From Desmodus rotundus (Eukaryota; Chordata; Mammalia; Chiroptera; Phyllostomidae): a stretch of 64,000 nt of DNA. The stretch is taken from NCBI RefSeq assembly GCF_022682495.2, contig NC_071396.1, positions 22,379,735 to 22,443,734 of the forward strand. Reading direction: 5' to 3'. The translations under genes and the position numbers were made by a program. Position 1 is the first letter of the stretch. Each line of letters begins with the position of its first letter. This document shows positions 37,633 to 48,775 of this stretch, one piece after another. Below the pieces are notes generated by a model, which made no database searches, was not told where the DNA came from, and was given only the letters and a program-made list of their open reading frames with translations.

Positions 37633-40480
37633 AAAAAAAAGTTGCACCTATTTAAAAAAACAATATTTTTTAGGCCATAATTACCCCATACAGTACTTGT
37701 CCCCATCCGAGTATCCTCACCAAAAAGAAAAAAACTAAGTAAGAATCTTTAATAGTTTGTGCCCGTGAGGACCCATGTGTGTCTGTGGGGTGGAGGTGGG
37801 CAGTAAGGGCCGGCGGTGGGGTCCCTGGTCTGTTACCATTCACTTTTCATGTTCTCTCTCAGTGTGGTTATGCTTATATGCCCGAGATGTAAAGGTATAA
37901 AGGACTGAAAGGTGTTTTTTCATACCACTTACTATTTACCCAACTATTCCTGTATCTTTTTGCAGAGACCATAAATTAATATTGCTCCTAACTCATAAGC
38001 ATCTCACAAACAGCACACCCTTCCCTCCCTCTTTGGTTCGAGACCTCTGTCTGTTAAATGTGAGTGTCAAGGTGCCCCGGTTGTTGGCACGTTGGGTACC
38101 TCTTCATTTACAGAGGGTCTTGAATAAGCCGGTGCCCAGACATGTCTGCATCTGGAAGGCATCAGTGCCCACCGGCTCTGGCCCTGGTCCCGCGTTGCTG
38201 TAGATCTTAGAGGCCGAGTGGGCAAGGATGCCCAGGGTGGGCTCGAGAAGGGGGCTGCGGCCCTGGCGCACTTCACTCCCACCAAGCAGCCCCCGGCAGC
38301 TTTGTGGTTTTGCTTCCGGAAGGCCCACCTAACTCCGCGCACGCACACACACTCCAGGCCCCAGCTCGAACAGTGAGAATTTTCACCATGTGCAGGAAGG
38401 CCTGCAGGCAGACCACAGGCTCCGTGAACAGGAAACCAGCCTGGAGACTGGCTGGGTCAGATATTCACCCCTCTTGCCTGCCCAAGTTCCTTCTCTGGAG
38501 CCCTGGCCTCCTAGTCACCCCATTCCTTGCCCACATGTTCCAGATGTTTCCAAGTGATAAGTCGGCAGCGCTCCCTGGGTTGCTCCTTCTCTCCTGTGGC
38601 TCATTCCTTCACAGACAATTAACACAGATGTTTATTCTCCCCTGAGAACTTGGGAGACGGGAAAACCTTGGCCTTCCGTAGGGTTCTAGAGATGTTTTTA
38701 AAGACGTGCGGCCTTTTCAGCTTTTGTGAGCACTTTCTGTACGCTTCCTTGACGGCCCTCAGCGCCCTGAGCTGGCCTGGTTTTGCAGGCGTGAGACTCC
38801 TGTCTTTAAGGAGTGGGGAGGGAGGCGATGTCCTTGCCTGGGGGTGGGGGCTGGAAAAGGGAGGGCCTCTGTCCCCTGATCAGTGCTCTCCAGGGGAGGG
38901 ATGGCCCCCGCTGACCGACCACAGGGCCCCAGCCTGGAGAGGCCTGGCTGTGGAAGATCACCGAAAAACACCTGGAGACCAAGAACACCAAGAGAGGCTG
39001 TTTTATTAGGTTGTCAACTGTACTTAGAACTGGAGATAAAATAGCCAAGTTCAACACATTTCTCTCTTGGCGTTAGAAATGCCAAGCTGTTTGACATCCC
39101 TTAACACCACAGATACGCAAATTAAAACAATAAGGTATCATGTTTGATGCCAGCAGAGATTTAAACGAATGATCACAATGGAGGTGAGGCTTTGGGGAAC
39201 AGAGTGGACAGCAGCCACTTTCTTCAGCTTTTTCTGTCAGTTCTCTGAAAAACACTAGGTGCTGACGTAAAGTTTTCTATGTATCGTCCACAAAGTTGGT
39301 GTTCTGATTTTAGCTTCAGATTTTCTTTCTTAACTGCACCTCCTCTTCTAGCAAGGGAATTTCGACTAATTGGACGTCATTCCAGAAAGGACAGAGCACA
39401 GGCTAACCTTCAAACGCATCCTTTTGGGGCCTGTAAGTGTGTGCTGGTCATATTGTAAGTTTTAAAATATTAAGTGGGAAATGTATCGACCTTTGGAGGA
39501 GCTGCGTAATTCAGTGAATCAGTTTTCCACACTTTTCTTACCACTAATGCTTGATATTATAGTCGTGCATGATGAAAGGGTCCATTCAAAGTGCAAGACG
39601 GGTGGATTTTAATGTAAGAGAGTGGGAACAGTTCCTAGTTCCACACTGCAGCCAACGCGAGGGGAGTGTCGAAGAAGAATAACCGCAATTATCTAAAGGC
39701 TGTTAAAGTGCATCTTTCTCCCCCAGTGACATCTCTGCGTGAGGTCAGATTTTCTTCAACCCAAAAATATGCCACAAAGGACCAAATGCAGAAGCAGATA
39801 AGCCAGACATTAAAAAGGTTTACAGAATGTGGTTGTTCATAAAAAATGTTACTACATTCACATGGAATGGGTATATTATCATTTTTAAATGGATGAATAA
39901 TCAAATCTCTCAGTTTAAATTTCTCGTAAGGTAGATACTAGCAGTTATAAACAAGAGCTCTTGGGGATCCTCAGTAGTTTTTTAAGAGTAAAAAGAGGTC
40001 CCAAGACCAAACATTGGAAGATTGCTGCCTTAGAACATGGGATTAGGAAAGACTGGTTCATGGAAATACGAACCATTGAATTTTTAATATTTTTGGATGT
40101 TTCATTGATACAGGTGGGGAAAAAGTAAAAGGATATGCGATGACATTTCTCGAAGAAAATGGTCGATGGCTTTTCTTCGCCTCCGCCTGGGACAGAACAA
40201 GAGGAAATGGGCTGAATCGGTGCGAACGTTAGTTTAGGTTAGAAATAAACAAGGATGTCCGCGTGGGGACTGTTCAGTTGCAGAATGGGCTCTCTGCGTG
40301 GATGCCCTCTGGTGTGCGGGAAAACCCAGCTCAGACTGCCAGACCTAGCAGAGGGATTTCTGGGAGGCGTATAGGTGGGGCGGGCTGCGGGTCTGGCTTC
40401 AGCGGTCCGTTTTCTGCCTCCGAGTCACGGTGGCTCTTCAGAGCAAAGTCCTCAGCCTGGCGAATCTAAAGCCTCTGTAG

Positions 40481-40625
40481 GAGCCCTGGCTGACGTCGCT
40501 CATTTGGTTGGAGCGTCATCTCCTATACTGAAAGGCTGCGGGTGGGATCCCCGATTGGGGAGCCTATGAGGGGCAAGCACTTGACCTTTCTCTGTTACCT
40601 CTCCCTCTCAAAGCAATGAAAAAAT
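40481..40625 (+). repeat. Ves SINE, second subfamily, in FAM89A intron
   Basis: GAGCCCTGGCTGACGTCGCT CATTTGGTTGGAGCGTCATC is followed by GGTGGGATCCCCGATTGGGG and a short CTCTCCCTCTC tail. It shares the TTGGTTGGAGCGTC head with the copies at 23.04 and 51.24 kb. Confidence 0.75.
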
Positions 40626-41334
40626 GTCTTCTGGCAAGGAAATCAATCAATGAATCCGTCAGTCAATCATTTACAGGAGATGCAGCTGGTCAAATAGCAT
40701 TTCCACCCAGGGGAGGAGAAGGTTCACAGGAGTCAGAGCCACGTCCCATGGCGGGGAGCTCAGAGGCCCTGCGGGGGCGAGTCTGTCAAGCTTGGGAGCT
40801 GAGTTAGTAGAGCTCATAGCCCTTTCCCTATGCGAAGTCTTTCTCTTTGCTTTTCCTGTTCTAAACAGTATGCAGGTCAGCAGCCTGCTGTCAACACATC
40901 CTTTATTCAGAAATCAGGTTACGATTCGTTTGGTCGCTGCTTGCTTTATTACATTCCAGTCCTGCGGATACATAGTAGACACCCTGATTAGATTTGGGCC
41001 ATTGACCAAGTCTCGTCTGAGATACAGTTACAAGCATCCGCATGTGATTGTTCAGTCATCACATTTAAAATTAAAAAAAGGTAACTTTAAAAGTTCTCTC
41101 ATCATTAAGTGAACAAACATTCATAGCAGAAAATGTAGAAAAGTCAGAAAAGCCAAAAATAAAAATCACTTGTGACCTCAGCAGCCTGCTTTGCCAGGGC
41201 TGGCAGTGTGGCATCTTCCTTCCTGTGCGGGCTGCAGGCAGTGCTGCCCAGTGGTCAGACCACCCCGATGGCCTCCTGCAGGCCCAGCCCAGCACCCTGC
41301 TCTGCTGCCTTTCGGCGCTTCGTGTCCTCACCTT

Positions 41335-41390
41335 AACAGAATCAACCCCTATCGTCCAGAACGTTCTGGACGATAGGGGTTGATTCAGTT
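41335..41390. repeat. Perfect 48 bp palindrome (56 bp with one mismatch)
   Basis: Positions 41339-41362 (starting GAATCAACCCCTATCG) are the exact reverse complement of 41363-41386, with no spacer; the centre is AAC|GTT. Three more base pairs match beyond one A-A mismatch, giving 41335-41390. The flanks beyond that show no symmetry. It lies in FAM89A intron 1, outside any repeat I recognise. Confidence 0.98.
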
Positions 41391-41606
41391 GCACACTTGT
41401 GTTCAGCCCCGATTGTCGTCTCCACAGACAGTCCCTGGGGTGAGCTGATTACTGCTGAGTAGTTACTGATTAAAAGCTGTGTGGCACTTGAAGGCTTTTG
41501 ATAGACATTGTCAATCAGTCCTCCACAGAGGTTTTCCAAGCATGCTGTCTAACTAGCAGTGTGTATCCGTTTTGTTATACCTTCTTTGTATTATAACTAA
41601 TTTTTA

Positions 41607-41817
41607 TTTTTATTTTTAAAAGATTTTATTTATTTTTAGAGAGAGGGGAAGGGAGGGAGAGAGGGAGAGAAACATCAGTGTGTGGTTGCCTCTCGTGCGC
41701 CCCCTACCGGGGACCTGGCCTGCAACCCAGGCATGTGCCCTGACTGGGAATCGAACTGGAGATCCTTTGTTTTCACAGGCCGGCACTCAGTCCACTGAGA
41801 CACACCAGCCAGGGCTG
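41607..41817 (-). repeat. Ves SINE with target-site duplication in FAM89A intron
   Basis: On + it begins TTTTTAAAAGATTTTATTTA and runs through the GA-rich part and TCTCGTGCGCCCCCTACCGG to CTGAGACACACCAGCCAGGG. TTATAACTAATTTTTA at 41591-41606 and TTACAACTAATTTTTA at 41818-41833 are the duplicated target with one difference. Antisense to FAM89A. Confidence 0.92.
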
Positions 41818-44800
41818 TTACAACTAATTTTTAAATGTAAGAGTGTCATGCTTGTTGGGAAAAACAATTAAGCAGTACAAAAGGCTGTAAATACCCAATT
41901 GCACTTTCCGGAAGTAAGTTCTGCAAACCAACACTTCCTCTCCCGGTCAAAAGCCCGCAGACGTGTGTGCCTAAACACACAAAGCGGGACCCTGCTGCAC
42001 GTGCCGTTCTGTGACTTAAACAGTAGACCCGGGTTTCCGCCTGCTCAGGTACATAGAGAACTGCTCGTTCTTTTAGGTGACTGCCGAGTGTTTATCGTGC
42101 GCCTCTACCACAATGTTACACGCTCCATCGCCCACTATGTTTCCACCTAAACTTTCATGTAAGAAACACTTGCTCCGCATCCGTCCCTCCATTTCAGGAC
42201 CCCATAGTTTCTGATTCTACAGCTAACATCTCCCTGCCCCATGTGAGATGGGGCACTTTTCATCTCAGGTTGAGGAATTGTAGCGGCAGGCGATGGTGAG
42301 CTGGAGGTGGGGGGCCAGGGTCTCACTTCCCAGTCTGTCCCAGTGTGACTTCCTGAGGCTCCCCCATCCCAGCACCCAGACCTGCTTCCTGGCCAGCTCC
42401 CCCACAGCACCTGCTCAGGCGGAGGAGCCAGGAGCCAGGCACAAAAAGACCGGTTCCTTTATGTTTAGTTTTCTATTCATTGCTGTATTTGGGAAGAAGT
42501 TGCTTTTGTTTGTCTCTTAAAGTACTGGTGAATTACCGCAACTTTTACCTTTTGTTTCTTAAATAAAACAGACGTTTTCTTTAATGCGTTTTTTATTTCT
42601 AAAAAAGATAGCCTGATGTTTTTCATGATACTTTGTTCTGAATCAACCAAAATTCCCCCCTAAAGATTCCTTTCATCTTCTAAGGCTTGTTTCCTAATGG
42701 TAACATTTCTATGACAATATTTTAAAAGTTAGGAAGAAATTCCCCCTCCCTACTCCCCCCACCGCCACCTCTGCCAAAGATGTGCAGAGACTTAGTGACC
42801 CGAAACCCCCTGGGGAGCCGCCGCCCTGTCCAGGGGGCCGCCAGCCCATTCTGAACTTCTGAAACCATTTCGAGGGTGGTTCGGGATTGTTCGGCCCTGG
42901 TGTTGCTGGTGTGGGTTCCCGAGCACCTGAGTGCTGCAGGCGGGTGCAGTGGAGCCTGCGGGGAAAGACAAGAAAAAGCTCAGGAAGGAAGCAGGAAGCT
43001 GGACAGAGGGAGGCAGGAACCCGGCTGGCAATGGAAAGCCACGGAAATGAGCGGGCTGTTCTCGTCTAGAGCGAAAGGCTACAAACCCCAGGGTCTTAGC
43101 ATTCTGGATTTGCCTTAAATGAGCCTATCTAGATGTTTTTTAAGGTGTGCTTTCCAAAAAAGACCTGTATTTTCTGAATCCAGCTGTGAATTAGGAGATG
43201 GACTGTCCCTTGGGGGGACATGTGGGGACCCATCCCTGAGACCATGGGCTCCCTGTGCTGGTGGATTGGGGACAGTGCGGGGAGTTAGTGGGTGCCCCCC
43301 CTTACTTATTTTCTGAAAGGACGAGAAGTTCTTTTTCGTGGGGGATTTAATCGTGTCCTGAAACATAGCGGCAGTTCAGTTCTCTTAGATGGTTCCTTCT
43401 GTCCCCTCCCACGTCCCCGGGCCCCTCATACCTCGGTGTTGAGACACTGACTTTGGGGGCTGGCCATCTCGAGTCTCTCCCGGCGCACCCAGCTCTCCCC
43501 TCGCCAGTGCCCGGGGAGGAAACTTGGTTTTGGGTCTTTGGCTCCCATTAGTGTTTTTTTCAATGATGTAGTTAAAACCGTGTTGTCTGAGGCTTTCCTT
43601 GGGCACCTTGGGGTGCTCTGGGCATAAACGGCTGCCTCTGAGCCTGCCTATGGGATGTAGCGCAGGGCCTGCTGATCCCGCTCGACCCCACTGCCAGCTG
43701 CTTTTGCAGCCAGAGGTTCCCCGGGAGGGTGGCTTGGGTTTCTTCACCCAGGTGCTTCCCCTGCGTGTCTGCTCCACCAGGCTCTGCACTGGGTGCCAAG
43801 GGACCCAAAGTGGAGTCATGTCGCCACATTACAGGCGTGTCCATGATTAGGGGAGAGAAGACTCTTGTGTGAACTGTGGTATAAGGCAGAGAACAATAAG
43901 TGCCCTGGGACAGGCAGAGATGGCGAGGGAAAAGTGAGGAACATTTGCGGCTGAGCCACTCAAAGTCTGCAGAGTGGAGGGGTGGCTGGCCTTGGGCCAG
44001 GGGAGCAAAGAGGCTTTAACAGGTGCAGTGGGGACAGGGCGCCTCAACTGGACCCACTGTGTGAGGTGCAGGGAGGGGACAACAGATGATGGGATGCCAC
44101 CTACGGATTTCCAACTTCCATCTAGGAAATTCAAGTGCGAGTGTTTAAACATCCACAGCTGGGGCGGCCTCGTGTCCTTCAAGCTCATTCGGAGGGTTTC
44201 TGGTAAATGCAAGAAAGCGTGGTGCCCGAAGAAGGCAGGGGAGCTGGGTTGTGTGTGGGCGAGCACACACGTGTGAGTGTGTTTAGAGCCCTGTTCAGTC
44301 GGTCTAAGTGCTCGGCGTCTGTTGGGTTGGGTGAGAGGAGTGTTCCAGACCAACTGTATTCCTAGGCGGGCGGGTGGGACCTCTGTTTCTAGGCCAGCGT
44401 TCCGCCCGATGACAAGGCAGCTTTGTGAGTCATCAGCCGCTGAGTGCAGAGGGTTTGGGACAGCTCCCCACTCCGGCCTGGTGGGTGTCCTGCTAGGCCC
44501 GGGGCCCCTCGGAAATGGCACCTGCTGGAGGGAAGAGCCTTGGGATTGTGGGTCTTGGGGCGGTACCCTGTCGTGGGCAGCCAGAGCCTCCAAAACCCCG
44601 CGAGGTTGTGGAGCCCGGGCCCCAGGGAGGTGAAGGTCAGATCAGGTCCAAAGGCAAGTTGCTCACTGCCACTTCGCTCGTTCCATCATGCAGCCCCAGC
44701 ATGGGAAAGAGTCTGGGGTCACCCAGGCAATCCACAGGGACGAGAGTGACTCAGGAGGAGGATCTCCAGGATTCCAGATGAATCTCTTGTTACTTTCAGA

Positions 44801-45514
44801 GCAAATATTGGCGTGACTCTGGGAGGGTGTGACTTAGGTTATTAAAGTTTATATTCCTTGTTTTAAGTCCTACAAAAGATGGGCTGAGTCAGAATCTTGG
44901 GGCTTGGTTATTGTTTGCAAATCCGGATACTGTAGAGGACTCTTGGAAAATTGGAGTGAGTCCAGAAGAAAAGTCTGGATGGCTAATGGGCCGGAACGTC
45001 CTCACAGACAGCAGGAGGACCGAGGATATTAGCTGGAGAAGACAAATCGTTTTCTCAGGGGGTAGAGGCATAGGATGGAAATTATCTTCGAGGTAAGAAA
45101 GAGAGAAATTACGTTTGCATGTGCAGCGGCTACACCTGGTGTCAGGGCTCTGCAGAATCTTCGGGTGGCCGATGGTGACTTTGTGTAAAGAATAATTACA
45201 TCTGTTGGGAGATGAACGAACTGGTTTGGAAGGTCTCCTTTTGGATCCACAGGCTGTCAGAGTGGAAAAGAATAACAAAAAGAACAGCAACACCTAGGAC
45301 AGCAGCAGCTGGTGCACTAACTCTTAGGGGTTGAACAATCTGGCTGGGGGATGGGGGTGGGGAGCAGGTGACAGAGCCAGCCTTTGAACTTGGGCAGGCA
45401 GACCCCAGAGCCTGCATTCTTCGTCCTCCTCTGCCTGGTCGACCTGAAACTCAGTGCTTCCAGGGGGAATAAATGTGAGTGGCCCAGGAAAGGTACCCAT
45501 GTCCACCCTCGTTC

Positions 45515-45680
45515 TTCATTGGAACTGGACACCGGAATCATCTGGGTAATTTTTTAAACACAAATGGTCAGGGACCCCCTTTCCCAATCTTCAAACTCTG
45601 ATCAGGAACCGGAGCGATGGTGTCTGACCCTGGGGTGTGGCATGTGGCAGCCTGGGCATTGCTTGGTGTGCCTGTGGCTA
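45515..45680 (+). repeat. MER5-like fossil
   Basis: GGAATCATCTGGGTAATTTTTT, then GGGACCCCCTTTCCCAATC and CTGGGCATTGCTT fit a diverged MER5-type hAT non-autonomous element. Confidence 0.5.
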
Positions 45681-46998
45681 CCGGTTCAAGGCGTGCTTTC
45701 GACAGTAGGAGGCCGTGGAGCCAGGTGTGTCCTCTGAGACCAGCTCAGGAAACTCCCAGATGCCTGCCGTCCATTTCGAACGAACAATCGGTGGTTTGCT
45801 ACACTTGGTCACGCACCATTTGAGCTCGCCGTAGGCTAGCTGAATCCCTCGTTTTGTGAGCAGGTTGAGGGTAGGGGCTGGACAAAGCCATTGAAAGTGG
45901 CAGAGCCAGGCCTGGAGGCCATGTCCTCGACTCGTGGGGTGGTCTTTTCCTAAGAACAGCTCCTTGTAGGAGTTTAGGGTAGAAGGAATTCTAGAATAAT
46001 GGGGAATCTCTATGGAAACAACAGAACCTGCCCCTCTATCTGGAAGTCTTCTGCTGAGCATCTTAGCAAAATAGCCTCCATTCACGTGACCTGGTTCCTT
46101 TTCTATGGTCCACTCAGTGGTCGAGGGTAGGCAGTGTGTGCTCGGGGACTCACAGTGGTGGAAGGGGGTAAAGAACCACCTGGAACTTAACACCCTCTCT
46201 TGTCAGAAGGTAAACGATTCTCTCCAAGCCCCGGCTTCCCTCGGGTGGAAGTGGGACAGGCTTGTGCAGAATAGCCCTTTGCTGGGAACTGTAAGGCCTG
46301 GTTCTCCACCACTGCTCTGTTTTCCGGTGTCTGTGTTCCCTTTCTCTTTAGAGCTTCCTGGGGGCACAGGAGGCATTCCACGACTGCTTGCTACAGTGAA
46401 TCAGCTGCTTGCCCTGGGGTCAGTCCCACCACCCTCTCAGGGGAGGACGGTCCCTGTCAGGAGGAAGAGAGGCAGTTGGACCACTTCTCGTGAGGGCCTG
46501 AGGCTGGGCTGGTCAGAGCCTGGGGGCTCCTGGGGGCAGTGCGTAGCACTGACTGCTGCTGAGCTGCTGTCACTGGCTGGGGGGGCTGTGTGGCCCCAGG
46601 GGGCTGACAGCAACTGTCACAGCAGAGTCTTCACTGAACCTGACCAAAGCAGGAGGACAGGACACCCGGTTGTCTCGGCATCTGAAATGAAACCCACTGG
46701 AGCCCCCGAACTCTGCACTGCCATTGCATCTCAGGGCGTGCTGGGGAAATCCCGCAGGCTGGGGCCCGTGCCGCAGATGTGACCCTTTGCCGACACGCGG
46801 GGTGATGTCTGAGGCGTGGGCATCACGCAGTCGAGGCTGTCTCAGCACCGGCAGTGCAGAGCACCCGAGGGCGCTCTGTCTGAGTTGTCGACCGTGCAGA
46901 AGGAGCATGCAGGCTCTAGCAGGCTGGGGCTGAGTGTCCCACGGAACCAAAACTCCCGTGCTGACTTCGTGTTTTTCCCTCCCCGCCCCTCCCTCAAG

Positions 46999-47262
46999 GT
47001 CGGCCTTCGACAACTGGACATGTCCTTGCTCTGCCAGCTGTACAGCCTCCACGAGTCCATCCAGGAGTACAAGGGGGCGTGCCAGGCAGCGGCCAGCGCC
47101 GACAGCAGCTACGCCCTGGAGAACGGCTTCTTCGATGAGGAGGAGGAGTATTTCCAGGAGCAGAACTCTCCCCGAGACGGGCGGGAACGAGGCCCCCCCA
47201 GGGACCTGCCACTGCCCACCTCCGCCCTCTCCAGCGGGGACTGGATTCTGGAGTCCATCTAG
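46999..47262 (+). CDS. FAM89A: FAM89A coding exon 2 (residues 97-183, stop)
   Basis: Last coding exon of FAM89A. It follows a pyrimidine-rich acceptor ending CCCTCAAG at 46998 and begins in phase 0 with VGLRQLDMSLLCQLYSLHE, a leucine-rich helix conserved in FAM89A and FAM89B. Next come IQEYKGACQAA, the strongly acidic ENGFFDEEEEYFQEQ segment (about residues 137-151 of the joined protein) and the C-terminus SSGDWILESI followed by TAG. The joined protein has 183 residues; I recall about 184 for human. No frameshift or internal stop is seen. The most variable part is the Pro/Arg-rich stretch between the acidic segment and the C-terminus. Transcript abundance of human FAM89A is one half of a published blood signature separating bacterial from viral infection; nothing in this sequence bears on that. 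Confidence 0.96.
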   Translation, partial: VGLRQLDMSLLCQLYSLHESIQEYKGACQAAASADSSYALENGFFDEEEEYFQEQNSPRDGRERGPPRDLPLPTSALSSGDWILESI

Positions 47263-48085
47263 ACTATAGACTCTAGAAGGTCTCCAGAGGAAGGCGACTG
47301 GCTCCCAGACACACTGTCAGCACATGCTCTCTCTTGGGGCCAGTCCCCAGGCCTGTGGGACCGGCGCAGCTGGGTGTGCTGGCAGGGAGCTGTCCGCGGG
47401 CTCCTGGCGGTGGTGCGCTTTGATGGCCGAGGTTCTGCAGTACTGTGGACACCCTGGCACCGAGGCTCTCCTGCCGAGACTCAGGATGAGACCGGAGGAT
47501 CCCAGAGAAGGTCCTTGTGGTGTTTCCTGCCAGACGACTTCTAGCTGGACCCTTCCCGGCAGACGGTCTGCGCCCCCCACTGTGGGTTTCCCTCCAGTTT
47601 GCCATGTATTGAAACTAACATGTCACCCGCCCTTCCTCAGTACCGTGGGCAGCCTTTTCTGGTGTTTCGTGAGGTTTCGAGCCTCTTGGTTGAGCTTTAT
47701 TTATTTCTAAGCTGCACTACTAATGGCCCGGGTGACTCAGTGGAAGCTTTTTGCTAAAAAAGTAAACATTTCAGGTCACACCAATCCACTGCATTCTCTG
47801 AACTTGTCAAAATGTGTACCATTCTTGCCCATCAGCTTTAGGGGGAGGGAGGAGAGTATGAAGGTGTGTTGAGTGGGGGAACGGGCTCCTGTGTCATGTC
47901 CCGTGTCGGGTGGCAAACGTTTTTCATCTAAAACATTCTGAATGTTAACCAGCCTGTTAGAAAGGGAACCCCTTCTTCACTCAGAGCAGCGATCACCTTA
48001 AGCCTTAATGTATTTATTAAAATCCTTTATGAACACTTTCCACTTTGTAGGCTAAAACGAGGATAAAATGTTGAACTGTCTGTCT
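47263..48085 (+). other. FAM89A: Probable FAM89A 3' UTR with candidate polyadenylation signals
   Basis: Non-coding sequence follows the FAM89A stop. An ATTAAA hexamer lies at 48016-48021 and a GATAAA variant at about 48062-48067. A GT-rich stretch (TGTCTGTCTGTGGTTGTGT) at about 48079-48097 fits a downstream cleavage element. No canonical AATAAA is seen nearby, so the exact end is inferred. The region is free of recognisable interspersed repeats, which fits a UTR. Confidence 0.55.
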
Positions 48086-48609
48086 GTGGTTGTGTATTCT
48101 TTTGGTCTGAACTCAGAATCATCCACTTTCGTAGCTCGAATGCATTGAATCTAATCAAATACAGAAAGAAAGTTACATATGGCACGTGAAGAATTTGAAA
48201 GAAGCTTTATTCCTCTGCGGGCTTGCAAGTGTGGGACCTGCAGTGGACCATTTACAGGGAGGTCTCGGGGCTATTTGGCCTTTGAATCCCCCAGACTCCT
48301 CGCTCCTCTTCTTTCTTTTGGTGCGATAATTGCTTATTAGCGCCTCTGTCGGGGTCAGGGAGAGGAAGTCAAACATCCTCATGAACAGGCTTGTTGACAG
48401 CCTGCTGTGGACTCAGCCCCGTGCAGGGAACTGGGGTGAGGTACAGCGAAGGAAGCTCATTCCTGCTTATTTCCTGTGTTGAAAGTAGTAGCTAAGTGAG
48501 GGATGGCTTTAGCGTGTGACATACTATTCAGAGGGGAAGAGAAGTTGAAACTGTCAGACCAGGGGAAGTCTGTTCCTTTGAGGCTGGGCCCCTGCTTAAC
48601 TCTGAGTTG

Positions 48610-48775
48610 AACTTGAGGTCAGCTGTCCTGAACCCTGACCACGGTAGAGTCACTTGGGGGTCCTTTGGGAAAATACTGAGCCTCGTTCCGATTTCCGTAG
48701 GAAGGAGTGAGGCCTGGGCATGTGTGCGGTTTCCGATCTGGTTGAGATCTGGTGTTGCAGACGGGGTCCGTGGAG
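48610..48775 (+). repeat. MER5-like fossil
   Basis: GAGTCACTTGGGGGTCCTTT, GAAAATACTGAGCCTCGTTC and GTGAGGCCTGGGCATG fit a diverged MER5-type element. Confidence 0.5.

Noticed and set aside
38067..38348. Possible processed pseudogene piece around 38.1-38.3 kb
   Set aside because: The translation looked protein-like in parts, but I could not match it to a parent gene and no poly-A tail or duplication was found.
43847..44593. 248-codon open frame on - in the FAM89A intron
   Set aside because: No family resemblance, no splice or promoter context, and low-complexity Pro/Ser-rich text as expected of chance frames in GC-rich DNA.
46105..46782. 225-codon open frame on + shortly before FAM89A exon 2
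   Set aside because: Considered as an alternative upstream exon, but it is in a region with no conserved motif and FAM89A is complete with two exons.
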